The notes under the pieces are model-generated. The model made no database searches, was not told where the DNA came from, and worked only from the letters and a program-made list of their open reading frames with translations. Below are positions 16,778 through 24,620 of a stretch of 64,000 nucleotides of DNA, piece by piece. The stretch is from Rhodanobacter glycinis (GTDB taxonomy: Bacteria; Pseudomonadota; Gammaproteobacteria; Xanthomonadales; Rhodanobacteraceae). Each line of letters starts with the position of its first letter. Position 1 is the first letter of the stretch. The position numbers and the translations under genes are program-made. The stretch lies in contig NZ_RCZB01000005.1 in the NCBI RefSeq assembly GCF_006438785.1, positions 1 to 64,000 of the forward strand, written 5' to 3'.

Positions 16778-18135
16778 TGCACATTGCCGATTTGCGCGAT
16801 CGTCGCGTCGCGGTCTGGGGCTTCGGTCGCGAGGGTCGTGCTGCGATCCGCGCACTACGTCAGCGTTGCGCGGATCAGCGCTTCACTTTGTTCTGCAGTG
16901 CGGTCGAAGTCGATGCTGCTCGCGCGTTCGATGCGACGCTTGATGTCGTTGCCGGCGAACCGGACGCCGCCACGCTGGGCCAGGTCGATGTCGTGGTGAA
17001 ATCGCCGGGCATCTCGGCGTACAAGCCGGCCTTGCTGGCCGCAGCAGCGCAGGGCACCCGTTTCACGTCGGGCACGGCGCTGTGGTTTGGCGAGAATCCT
17101 GACGCTCGCGTGATCGCGGTCACCGGCACCAAGGGCAAGAGCACCACCAGCGCCCTCATTGCGCATCTGGCGCGCGCCCTCGGCGTGCGTACGGCGCTGG
17201 CCGGCAATATCGGCCTGCCGCTGCTGGAACTGCTCGACCAGCGTGCCGAACTGTGGGTGATCGAGCTGTCCAGCTTCCAGACCGGCGAAGCCGGTCCGCT
17301 GGAACTCGGCGTGATCACCAGCCTGTACGAGGAACATCTGGACTGGCATGGTTCGCGCGAGCGATACGTCAGCGACAAGCTGCGCCTGGCTGATGTTTCG
17401 AGACGGTTGCTCGTCAATGCGCTGCAGCCGGCATTGCTGGAACGCACGCAGGATCATCCGCAGCGGCTGCTGTTCGGCCAGCCGAAGGGCTGGCATGTCA
17501 GTGACGGCTTCATCTGCCGCGGTGCGCAGGCAGTTTTCCCGATCGGGCAACTGGCTGCACCGGGCCTGCACAACGCACTCAATGCCTGCGCTGCGCTCGC
17601 TGCGCTGGAAGCCATCGACATGGATGCGCTGGCTGCTGCACCTTCGCTGGCCCGCTTCCGCCCGCTGCCGCATCGCCTGCAGCCGCTGGGCGAGCGTGAA
17701 GGCTTCGACTGGGTCAACGACTCGATCAGCACTACGCCGCTGGCCACACTGGCCGCGCTGGAAAGCCTGCATGGCCGCGCCGTCACCGTTCTGGTCGGCG
17801 GCCACGACCGCGGGCTGGACTGGACGCCGTTCGTGGATGCCATGCGCAGCGCGCCGCCGAACGCGATCATCTGCATGGGCAGCAACGGCGCGCGCATCGA
17901 AGCCGCATTGCGCGCGATTGAAGTGCGTTGCCCGATGGTGCGGGTCGACGATCTTGCAAGCGCCGTCACCGGGGCAAGAACACGCACGCCACGGGACGGC
18001 GTGATCCTGTTGTCACCCGGTGCACCCAGTTTCGATCAGTTCAAGGACTATGCCGAGCGCGGTCGCCGCTTCGCGGCACTGGCCGGATTCGATGCGGCAA
18101 CGATCACTGGGATCGACGGCCTGGGCATCGGTTGA
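16777..18135 (+). CDS. murD2: UDP-MurNAc-L-alanine--L-glutamate ligase
   Basis: The 452-residue Mur ligase adds L-Glu, rather than D-Glu, to UDP-MurNAc-L-Ala, making the substrate for MurL. It has the Mur ligase order: an N-terminal Rossmann domain (VAVWGFGREGRAAIRALR, SPGISAYKP), the ATP P-loop TGTKGKSTTSALIAHLA, ELSSFQTGEAG, EEHLDWHGS, and a C-terminal domain (FDWVNDSISTTPLATLAAL, LVGGHDRGLDW, LSPGAPSFDQFKDYAERG). Its ATG overlaps the murL stop, and a strong bidirectional terminator follows within 10 bp. Assignment to MurD2 rather than MurD rests on this pairing with murL and on the divergent substrate domain. Confidence 0.92.
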
Positions 18136-18143
18136 TATGAAAC

Positions 18144-18184
18144 AAAAAGGGCCGTGATTCGCTGGAATCACGGCCCTTTTGTTT
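18144..18184. terminator. Bidirectional rho-independent terminator
   Basis: AAAAGGGCCGTGATTC and GAATCACGGCCCTTTT form a perfect 16-bp stem around a GCTG loop, with an A-run before and TTTTGTTT after. It serves murD2 on the plus strand and the convergent M13 peptidase gene on the minus strand. Confidence 0.95.
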
Positions 18185-18200
18185 CCTCATCTGGCGGCAA

Positions 18201-20273
18201 TTACCAGATCTTCACCCGGTCCTTCGGCGCCAGGAAGAGCTTCCCGCCGGGCTTGGGCGAGAACGCGTCGTACCAGGCGTCGATGTTGCGCACGGTCTGT
18301 GCGCGGAAGCTGCCGGGGGCGTGGCCATCGCCGATCACCTGGGCGCGCAGCGCGGCGGGGCGAGTCTTGGTGCGCCAGGACTGCGCGAAGGCGAGGAAGA
18401 AGCGCTGGTCGCCGGTGAGGCCGTCGATCACCGGCGCAGGCTTGCCGCCGAGCGACTTGTGATATGCGATCCAGGCGATGGTGAGGCCGGACACGTCGGC
18501 GATGTTCTCGCCCAGTGTCTGCTGGCCGTTGATGTGCAGGCCGGGCAGCGGCTCATAGGCGTTGTACTGTTCGACCAGTTTCTGGCCGGTGGCCTTGAAG
18601 TGGGCCTGGTCTTCCGGCGTCCACCAGTTCGCCAGTCGACCCTGCGCGTCGAACTCGGCGCCGGTGTTGTCGAAGCTGTGGCTGATCTCGTGGCCGATCA
18701 CCGCACCGATCGAACCATAGTTCGACGCCGCATCGGCCTTCGGATCGAAGAACGGCGCCTCGAGGATCGCGGCGGGGAAGTTCAGTGCATTCTGCAGCGG
18801 CAGGTTCACCGCGTTGACGGTCTGCGGCGTCATCCACCACTCGCCTTTGTCGACGCTCTGGCCGAGCTTGGCCAGCTGATGCTTGTATTCATGCTGTTCG
18901 GCGCGCAGGTGATTGCCGACCGGGTCGTCGCGGCTGATCGTCAGATCGGCGTAGTCGCGCCAGGTTTCCGGGTAGCCGACGCCGACGCGGACTGTAGCGA
19001 TCTTTGCCTTGGCCTTCTGCTTGGTGGCCGGCGTCATCCAGTCAAGTTGATCGACGCGATCGGTGAACGCGGCGAGGATGTTGTCGACCATCTGCTTCAC
19101 CTGCGCCTTGGATGAGGCCGGGAAGTATTTCTTCACGTAGATCTGGCCGACCGCATCGCCCAGGTCATTGTTGAGCGCGCCGATCGCACGCTTCCAGCGA
19201 TCGCGTTGCTTCGGCGTGCCCTGCAGCGTGTGGCCGTAGAACTCGAAACCCGCGTCGGCGAATGCAGGCGGCAGCAGCCCGGCGCTGTGGTTGATGGTGT
19301 GAAAGGTGAGGAAGGCTTTCCAGGTGTCCAGCGGTTCGCTGCCAACCAGCGCGGAAATTCCGCGGATCGCGCTCGGCTGCCACACGGTGATCTGCTTCTG
19401 CGTGTCGAGGCCGGCAGCATGCAGGTACGCAGCCCAGTCCAGGCCCGGTGCCTTGCTGGCGAAGTCTCCGGTGTTCCAGGGGTTGTTGGCCTTGTGCACG
19501 TCCTCGCTGTCGACCAGGCTTTCCTGCACCTTGGCGATCTTCATTTCCAGCTCGAACACGGCCTTCGCCTTGGCGTCCGCGTCGGCGATGCCGGCGTTCT
19601 TCAGCTGGGCGGCAATGTAGGCCTGGTACTTGGCGCGGATGCCGGCCATGTCCTTGTCGGTGGCGAGGTAGTAGTCGCGATTGGGCATGCCGAGGCCACC
19701 CTGCAGCAGGTAGGCCACGTTGTGCGCGGAATCTGCCAGCCCCTGCGTGACGAACAGGCCGAACAGATGCTCGGTGCTGAAGTTGGTCGCGTTGACTGGA
19801 TCGACGTCGGCGCGCAGCTGGCTGCCCAGAACACCGGCGAGATCGGCAGGCGTCTTGATCGCGTCGATCTTGGTGAGTTCAGGCTTGAGCGGACTCAGGC
19901 CATGCTTGGCGATGCCGGCCTGATCCATGAATGCGGCGTAGTAATCGGCGATCTTGCGCTCGTTGGAGCCGGCGGGCGCATTCGACGCGGCGGCGGCCTT
20001 GATCAGTTCGGCGTTGCGCTGTTCGGCTTTCTGGAACACCTGCAGGAAGATGCCGGTGCTGGCGCGATCGGCCGGGATCACCGCCGTTTTGCGCCAGTTG
20101 CCGTTGGCATAGCTGTCGAAGTCGTCGCCCGGTTTCACGCTGTGGTCGATGCCGGCCCGATCCACGCCGGCAGGATGGTCGGCAGCGTGCTGTGCCGGCG
20201 CGGGCGTGGCCGCCCATGCGTTCGATCCGCACAGGAGGACGGCGGCGGTCAGAATCCAACGAATGCGTTGCAT
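18201..20273 (-). CDS. M13-family (neprilysin/PepO-like) zinc metallopeptidase, secreted
   Basis: The 690-residue enzyme carries a signal peptide (MQRIRWILTAAVLLCGSNAWA). The M13 N-terminal domain begins IDHSVKPGDDFDSYANGNW. The catalytic domain has the zinc motif VIGHEISHSFDN and the third ligand in TLGENIADVSG. The substrate-backbone NAYY motif reads NAVN (TVNAVNLPLQNALNFPAAIL), a change in a conserved position, and the C-terminus is VKIW rather than the usual CxxW. It should hydrolyse oligopeptides in the periplasm or outside. ATG 20273 is chosen so that the signal peptide is N-terminal. The gene is monocistronic and ends at the shared terminator. Confidence 0.92.
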   Translation of the reverse strand: MQRIRWILTAAVLLCGSNAWAATPAPAQHAADHPAGVDRAGIDHSVKPGDDFDSYANGNWRKTAVIPADRASTGIFLQVFQKAEQRNAELIKAAAASNAPAGSNERKIADYYAAFMDQAGIAKHGLSPLKPELTKIDAIKTPADLAGVLGSQLRADVDPVNATNFSTEHLFGLFVTQGLADSAHNVAYLLQGGLGMPNRDYYLATDKDMAGIRAKYQAYIAAQLKNAGIADADAKAKAVFELEMKIAKVQESLVDSEDVHKANNPWNTGDFASKAPGLDWAAYLHAAGLDTQKQITVWQPSAIRGISALVGSEPLDTWKAFLTFHTINHSAGLLPPAFADAGFEFYGHTLQGTPKQRDRWKRAIGALNNDLGDAVGQIYVKKYFPASSKAQVKQMVDNILAAFTDRVDQLDWMTPATKQKAKAKIATVRVGVGYPETWRDYADLTISRDDPVGNHLRAEQHEYKHQLAKLGQSVDKGEWWMTPQTVNAVNLPLQNALNFPAAILEAPFFDPKADAASNYGSIGAVIGHEISHSFDNTGAEFDAQGRLANWWTPEDQAHFKATGQKLVEQYNAYEPLPGLHINGQQTLGENIADVSGLTIAWIAYHKSLGGKPAPVIDGLTGDQRFFLAFAQSWRTKTRPAALRAQVIGDGHAPGSFRAQTVRNIDAWYDAFSPKPGGKLFLAPKDRVKIW

Positions 20274-20389
20274 GGTTTGATGTCCCGGCAGGATGGAATG
20301 CCCACGATAGTCCGCCACCTTGCCGTTGTGGGCATGACTGATGGGCTAGCGATCGGAGGCTGCCCGCGCCGGACCGACGGCAAGCCAGG

Positions 20390-22003
20390 TCAATGCGCGC
20401 TTTCGGCCGCCGCGGGACTGGCTTCGGCCGGCGTTCGGCATAGCGGCACCAACAGCAGCGCTACTACGAACATCCACGCCATCAGCCGGAACGCGTCGTC
20501 GAACGCCAGCGTCGTGGCCGAGCGGGACACCAGCCTTCCGAGTTCGCCCTGCGCCATCAGCACGGCGTGCGCGGAATCGGTGGTGACCTGACCGATCCGG
20601 CCGGCCAGTTGTGCAATCACCTCGGGTGCGTTGCGGCCGCTTTCGCCCAGGCTCTCGCCGAAGCGGGCCGCGTGGATGCGGGTCTGGCCCTGCAGCCAGG
20701 TGTTGACCACCGCTATGCCGATCGCGCCGCCGAGGTTGCGCATCAGGTTGAACAGGCCCGAGGCGTAGCGCAGCTCGGCCATCGCGAAACCGTTCAGTGC
20801 CATGTTCACGCTCGGCACGATGCACAGCATGATCGCGAAGCCGCGCAGAACCTGCGGCCAGAACAGCGCGGCGAAGCCCCAGTCGGGCGTCATCGCCGAG
20901 AACAGCCACAGGCTGGCGGCGAACAGCAACAGCCCGGCGCTGATCGTCCAGCGCGCATCGACCCGCTGCGACAGTCGCGCCGCCACCACCGTGCTGGCGA
21001 TCTGCGCGACGCCGGTGACGAACACCGTGGTGCCGATCTGCAGGCTGTTGTAGCCGCGCACGCGGCCGAGGAACACCGGGACCAGATAAGTCGCCGCATA
21101 CAGTCCGAAGCCGATCACCAGGCTGAACAGGCAGGCGAACACGAAGTTGCGCTGGCGGAACGGCGACAGCCGCACGATCGGATCGGACGAGCGGAACGAG
21201 CGCTCCAGGAACAGCACGAAGCCGACCAGCGACAGCCACGCTGCGGTGGCGATGGTCGGGTCGCCCAGCCATTCGTGGCGCGGGCCTTCCTCCAGCACGT
21301 ATTCGAGCCCGCCGAGGAAGAACGCCATGGCGGCCAGGTGCACGTAGTCGATCTTCTTCAGCATCGCCAGATTGGGCCGGTCCACCTTGACCAGCAGCGC
21401 CGACAACACAGTCACCAGGATGCCCGGCACGATGTTGACGTAGAAGATCGAGCGCCAGCCGACCGCCTCGGTGAGCCAGCCGCCCACCGTCGGCCCGAGC
21501 GTCGGCGCCAGCACCGAGACCATGCCGAGGATCGCCGGGATCAGCGCGCGCTGCTTGCCGGTAAACAGGGCGAAGCCGGTGGCGAACACTGTCGGCACCA
21601 TGGCGCCGCCGACGAAGCCCTGGATCACCCGGAACACCGTCATCGACTGGATGTCCCAGGCCATCCCGCACAGCGCGCTGGCCAGCGTGAAGCTGCCGGC
21701 CGACAGCGCGAACAGCCAGCGCGTGGACAGCGCCTGCGCGAGGAAGGCGGCGAACGGAATCATCACCAGCTCGGCCATCAGGTAGCCGGTCTGCACCCAG
21801 CTGATTTCATCCGGCCCGGCCGACAGGCCCGCCTGCACGTCGTTGAGCGAGGCGGCCACGATCTGGATGTCGATCAGCGCCATGAACATGCCGAACGCCA
21901 TCACCCCGAAGATGAGGAACTTGCGCGCCAGCGGCAGCTCGGCGGGCGCGATGGGTGTCGATCGGGAAAGGGTCGCGGAGGTGTTCACGGGCAGCACTTG
22001 CAT
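20390..22003 (-). CDS. emrB: DHA2-family multidrug MFS transporter (EmrB-like)
   Basis: The 537-residue protein has about 14 hydrophobic spans. It shows the DHA2 landmarks IDIQIVAASLNDVQAGL in the first span, the motif-C segment APTLGPTVGGWLTEAVGWRSIFYVN, and an unusually long loop before the last spans. It would use proton exchange to expel drugs through the HlyD adaptor coded on the opposite strand at 22730. In most genomes emrB follows emrA directly; here it is divergent, with the TetR gene between. The ATG at 22003 lies about 15 bp from a palindromic operator candidate, so TetR repression of both directions is likely. I infer that the substrate range is set by the pump, and it is unknown. 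Confidence 0.9.
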   Translation of the reverse strand: MQVLPVNTSATLSRSTPIAPAELPLARKFLIFGVMAFGMFMALIDIQIVAASLNDVQAGLSAGPDEISWVQTGYLMAELVMIPFAAFLAQALSTRWLFALSAGSFTLASALCGMAWDIQSMTVFRVIQGFVGGAMVPTVFATGFALFTGKQRALIPAILGMVSVLAPTLGPTVGGWLTEAVGWRSIFYVNIVPGILVTVLSALLVKVDRPNLAMLKKIDYVHLAAMAFFLGGLEYVLEEGPRHEWLGDPTIATAAWLSLVGFVLFLERSFRSSDPIVRLSPFRQRNFVFACLFSLVIGFGLYAATYLVPVFLGRVRGYNSLQIGTTVFVTGVAQIASTVVAARLSQRVDARWTISAGLLLFAASLWLFSAMTPDWGFAALFWPQVLRGFAIMLCIVPSVNMALNGFAMAELRYASGLFNLMRNLGGAIGIAVVNTWLQGQTRIHAARFGESLGESGRNAPEVIAQLAGRIGQVTTDSAHAVLMAQGELGRLVSRSATTLAFDDAFRLMAWMFVVALLLVPLCRTPAEASPAAAESAH

Positions 22004-22028
22004 TGTCGGGAAATCATAGTATGATACT
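21998..22028 (+). promoter_or_regulatory. tetR promoter with overlapping operator candidate
   Basis: TTGCAT (21998-22003) and TATGAT (22020-22025) are spaced 16 bp apart, a good sigma-70 promoter for the tetR-emrA direction. The -10 is embedded in the perfect dyad AGTATGATACT (22018-22028), which is well placed for autoregulation and for blocking the divergent emrB promoter. Confidence 0.6.
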
Positions 22029-22053
22029 GATCATGTAAAAAAGCGAGGCGGTC

Positions 22054-22641
22054 ATGCGCTACGACACCGAACACAAGCAGAAGACCCGCGCCACCGTGTT
22101 GCAGGCCGCGGCGAAGGCGATCCGCGCCGACGGCCCGGATCGTGTCGGCGTGGCCGGCGTGATGGCCGAGGCGGGATTGACCCACGGCGGCTTCTACGCC
22201 CATTTCAAGTCCAAGGACGAACTGGTCGCCGCCGCGATCGGCCAGATGTTCGAGGACGCGCGCGCGCGGCTGGAGCACGACACGGCAGGACGGAGTCCGG
22301 CCGAAGGCCTGGCGGCCTATATCGACTTCTATCTCTCGAAGAAGCACCGTGACGCGCGCAGCTTCGGATGCCCGATGGCGGCACTGGCTTCGGACGTGCC
22401 GCGGCTGGCGGACCCGGCGCGCGAGCAGTTCGTCACTGGCGTGCGGCAGTCCACCATCCGGCTCGGCGAGAAGCTGGCCGGGTTGGGACATGCGGCGGCC
22501 GAGGCCGAGGCGCGTTCGATGATGGCCGAGCTGATCGGCGCCCTGTCGCTGGCGCGGATCGAGACGGATGCGAAGCGCTCGGATGCGATCCTTGCCGCCT
22601 CGCGCGCGCAGTTGAAGCAGCGCTTCGGGCTGCCGTCATGA
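22054..22641 (+). CDS. TetR/AcrR-family transcriptional repressor
   Basis: The 195-residue protein has an N-terminal TetR helix-turn-helix (TRATVLQAAAKAIRADG, VAGVMAEAGLTHGGFYAHFKSKDELVAAAI) and an all-helical ligand domain. Cysteine at SFGCPMAALASDVPRL sits where related AcrR members line the ligand pocket. It probably represses the divergent emrB gene and its own operon until the pump substrate binds. The ribosome site is GAGG about 6 nt before the ATG. The stop overlaps the start of a 31-codon ORF by ATGA, so the regulator, small ORF and HlyD gene form one transcript. Confidence 0.92.
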   Translation: MRYDTEHKQKTRATVLQAAAKAIRADGPDRVGVAGVMAEAGLTHGGFYAHFKSKDELVAAAIGQMFEDARARLEHDTAGRSPAEGLAAYIDFYLSKKHRDARSFGCPMAALASDVPRLADPAREQFVTGVRQSTIRLGEKLAGLGHAAAEAEARSMMAELIGALSLARIETDAKRSDAILAASRAQLKQRFGLPS

Positions 22642-22733
22642 ACATGCCCGGCGAAGTCGATGTCCGCCCCGTCGGTGCAGTCGGCCGGCTGCATGCCTCG
22701 GCCACCTCCACCTTTCGAGTGACGAAACGATGA
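22638..22733 (+). CDS. Small 31-residue ORF bridging tetR and the HlyD gene
   Basis: The frame MNMPGEVDVRPVGAVGRL... fills the gap between tetR and the adaptor gene exactly. Its ATG overlaps the tetR stop (ATGA, 22638-22641), and its TGA overlaps the adaptor ATG (22730-22733). This is the pattern of a translational-coupling peptide. It has no ribosome site of its own, no hydrophobic span and no recognised family. It may be a relay for ribosome re-initiation rather than a functional protein. Confidence 0.45.
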   Translation: MNMPGEVDVRPVGAVGRLHASATSTFRVTKR

Positions 22734-23875
22734 GCGCCGACGCCACACCACGCACGCCAGTCGTCGAACAGCCGGCAACGCCGCGCACGCCATGGTCGCG
22801 CAAACCATTGCTCGTCGCCGTCGTGGCGCTGGTCATCGCGGTCGTGGGCGCGCTCTGGATCGTCGCGCCCAAGCGCAGCGTATCCACCGACAATGCCTAC
22901 CTGCAGGCCGACAGTTCGGTCGTGGCCCCGAAGGTGCGCGGGCTGGTGGCCGAGGTACTGGTGCGGCACGACCAGCACGTGCATCGGGGCGATCCGCTGG
23001 TGCGCATCGATGCAGAGGAGTTCAACGCAAAGGTGGCGTCGGCGAGCGCCGAACTGCGGAACGCGCTATCCGGCGTTGCGGCGGCAGACGCCGCACTGGT
23101 GGCGCTGGATGCGGAAGAGCAGCTTGCCGGTTCCAACGTGCGTGCGGCGCAGACGTCGATCCGTTCCTTCGATGCGCAGCAGGCGCTGGCCGAGGCCGAC
23201 AGCCGGCGCTACGACGCCCTGGTCGTCAGTGGCGCGGTGGCGCGACGCGACGTGGAGCAGTTCCACGCCGCCGCCGTCACCGCCCAGGCGAACGCGGACC
23301 ACAGCCGGGCGGAATTCGCGGTGAGCCGTGATCAGGCGACGTTGACGCATGCCAAGCGGCTGACCCTGCAGGCCACCCTGGCGCAGGCGGAAGCGGCAGT
23401 AGCGAGCGCGAAAGCCGCGCTCGATTTGGCGCGGCAGGACCAGACCAACACGCTGGTACGTGCGCCGATCGACGGGGTGGTCGGTGACCGCCAGGTCGAA
23501 CCCGGCGACTACGTGCAGCCCGGCACGCGCCTGCTGACCGTGGTGCCGCTGGACGCGCTGTACGTGATCGCCAACTTCAAGGAAACCCAGACCGCGCGCA
23601 TGGTGGTCGGCCAGACCGCCAGCGTCGAGGTGGACGCCTTGCCCGGCCGGACATTGAAAGGTCGCGTGGAAAGTTTTGCGCCCGGCTCCGGTTCGCAGTT
23701 CTCGCTGCTGCCGTTCGAGCCGGGTACCGGCAACTTCACCAAGATCGTGCAGCGCGTGCCGGTGCGCATCCGTTTCGAGGCCGGGCAAGCTGCGCTGACA
23801 CGGCTGCGTCCCGGACTTTCCAGCACGGTCACCGTGCAACTGAATGCATCCCCTGCCGCACAAGCCTCGCGCTGA
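22730..23875 (+). CDS. emrA: HlyD/EmrA-family periplasmic adaptor of a drug efflux pump
   Basis: The 381-residue membrane-fusion protein has one N-terminal membrane span (KPLLVAVVALVIAVVGALWIV). The barrel-sandwich segment STDNAYLQADSSVVAPKVRGLVAEVLV is followed by a long alpha-helical hairpin rich in Ala, Glu and Arg. The second lipoyl half contains VRAPIDGVVGDRQVEPGDYVQPGTRLLTVVPL. It links the inner-membrane EmrB-type transporter to an outer-membrane channel, which is not in this window. It starts inside the small ORF stop and is followed 40 bp later by an SDR gene on the same strand. The partner transporter is divergent at 20390-22003. Confidence 0.92.
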   Translation: MSADATPRTPVVEQPATPRTPWSRKPLLVAVVALVIAVVGALWIVAPKRSVSTDNAYLQADSSVVAPKVRGLVAEVLVRHDQHVHRGDPLVRIDAEEFNAKVASASAELRNALSGVAAADAALVALDAEEQLAGSNVRAAQTSIRSFDAQQALAEADSRRYDALVVSGAVARRDVEQFHAAAVTAQANADHSRAEFAVSRDQATLTHAKRLTLQATLAQAEAAVASAKAALDLARQDQTNTLVRAPIDGVVGDRQVEPGDYVQPGTRLLTVVPLDALYVIANFKETQTARMVVGQTASVEVDALPGRTLKGRVESFAPGSGSQFSLLPFEPGTGNFTKIVQRVPVRIRFEAGQAALTRLRPGLSSTVTVQLNASPAAQASR

Positions 23876-23915
23876 GCACGCGGCATTCCCTCTCTCCTTG
23901 CCAAGGTATCGATCC

Positions 23916-24614
23916 ATGAAAATCAACAACAGCATTGCCTTCGTCACCGGTGCCAATCGTGGACTCGGGCTCGCCTACGCCAAGGCGCTCCTCGCCGCCG
24001 GTGCGCGCAAGGTCTACGCCGGTGCGCGCGATCCATCCAGCGTGCCCGTGCTCGAAGGCCTGGTGCCGGTCCGGCTCGACGTGAACAAGATCGATGACAT
24101 CGCCGCCGCTGCCGCGCAGTGCGGCGACGTCGATCTGCTGATCAACAACGCCGGCATCATCGGCGACGAGCCGTTGCTCGGCGAGAACGGTGTGGAGGCA
24201 TTGCACAACGTGCTCGACACCAACCTCTACGGCGTGCTGGCGATGAGTCGCGCATTCGCGCCGGTGCTTCGCGCCAACGGCGGCGGCGCGCTGGTCAACA
24301 TGTTGTCCGCGCTGAGCTGGGCGAGCCTGCCGGGCACCGGGGCCTACTCGGTGTCGAAGGCGGCGGCCTGGGCACTCACCAACGGCCTGCGCAACGAGCT
24401 GCGCGGGCAGGGCACGCAGGTGGTCGGCGTGCACGCCGGCTATATCGATACCGACATGGTGAAGGGCGTCGACAGTCCGAAATCGCGGCCGGAGGACATT
24501 GCACAGGCCGTGCTTGCCGGTATAGAGGCGGGCGACTCCGAGGTGCTGGCCGACGACACCGCCAGGCACGTCAAGGCCGGATTCAGCGCGACACCATCGT
24601 TGTACCTGGGTTGA
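23916..24614 (+). CDS. Short-chain dehydrogenase/reductase
   Basis: The 232-residue classical-type SDR has TGANRGLGLAYAKALL as cofactor motif, INNAG (LLINNAGIIGD), the catalytic Ser in LSALSWASLPG and the YxxxK pair in GAYSVSKAAAWAL. A basic residue after the glycine motif (GARKVYAGARD) suggests NADP(H). The substrate is unknown. It follows the efflux adaptor by 40 bp and may be part of the TetR-controlled unit, perhaps detoxifying what the pump exports; that link is inference. It ends 6 bp from the convergent tamB stop. Confidence 0.88.
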   Translation: MKINNSIAFVTGANRGLGLAYAKALLAAGARKVYAGARDPSSVPVLEGLVPVRLDVNKIDDIAAAAAQCGDVDLLINNAGIIGDEPLLGENGVEALHNVLDTNLYGVLAMSRAFAPVLRANGGGALVNMLSALSWASLPGTGAYSVSKAAAWALTNGLRNELRGQGTQVVGVHAGYIDTDMVKGVDSPKSRPEDIAQAVLAGIEAGDSEVLADDTARHVKAGFSATPSLYLG

Positions 24615-24620
24615 GCCAGG

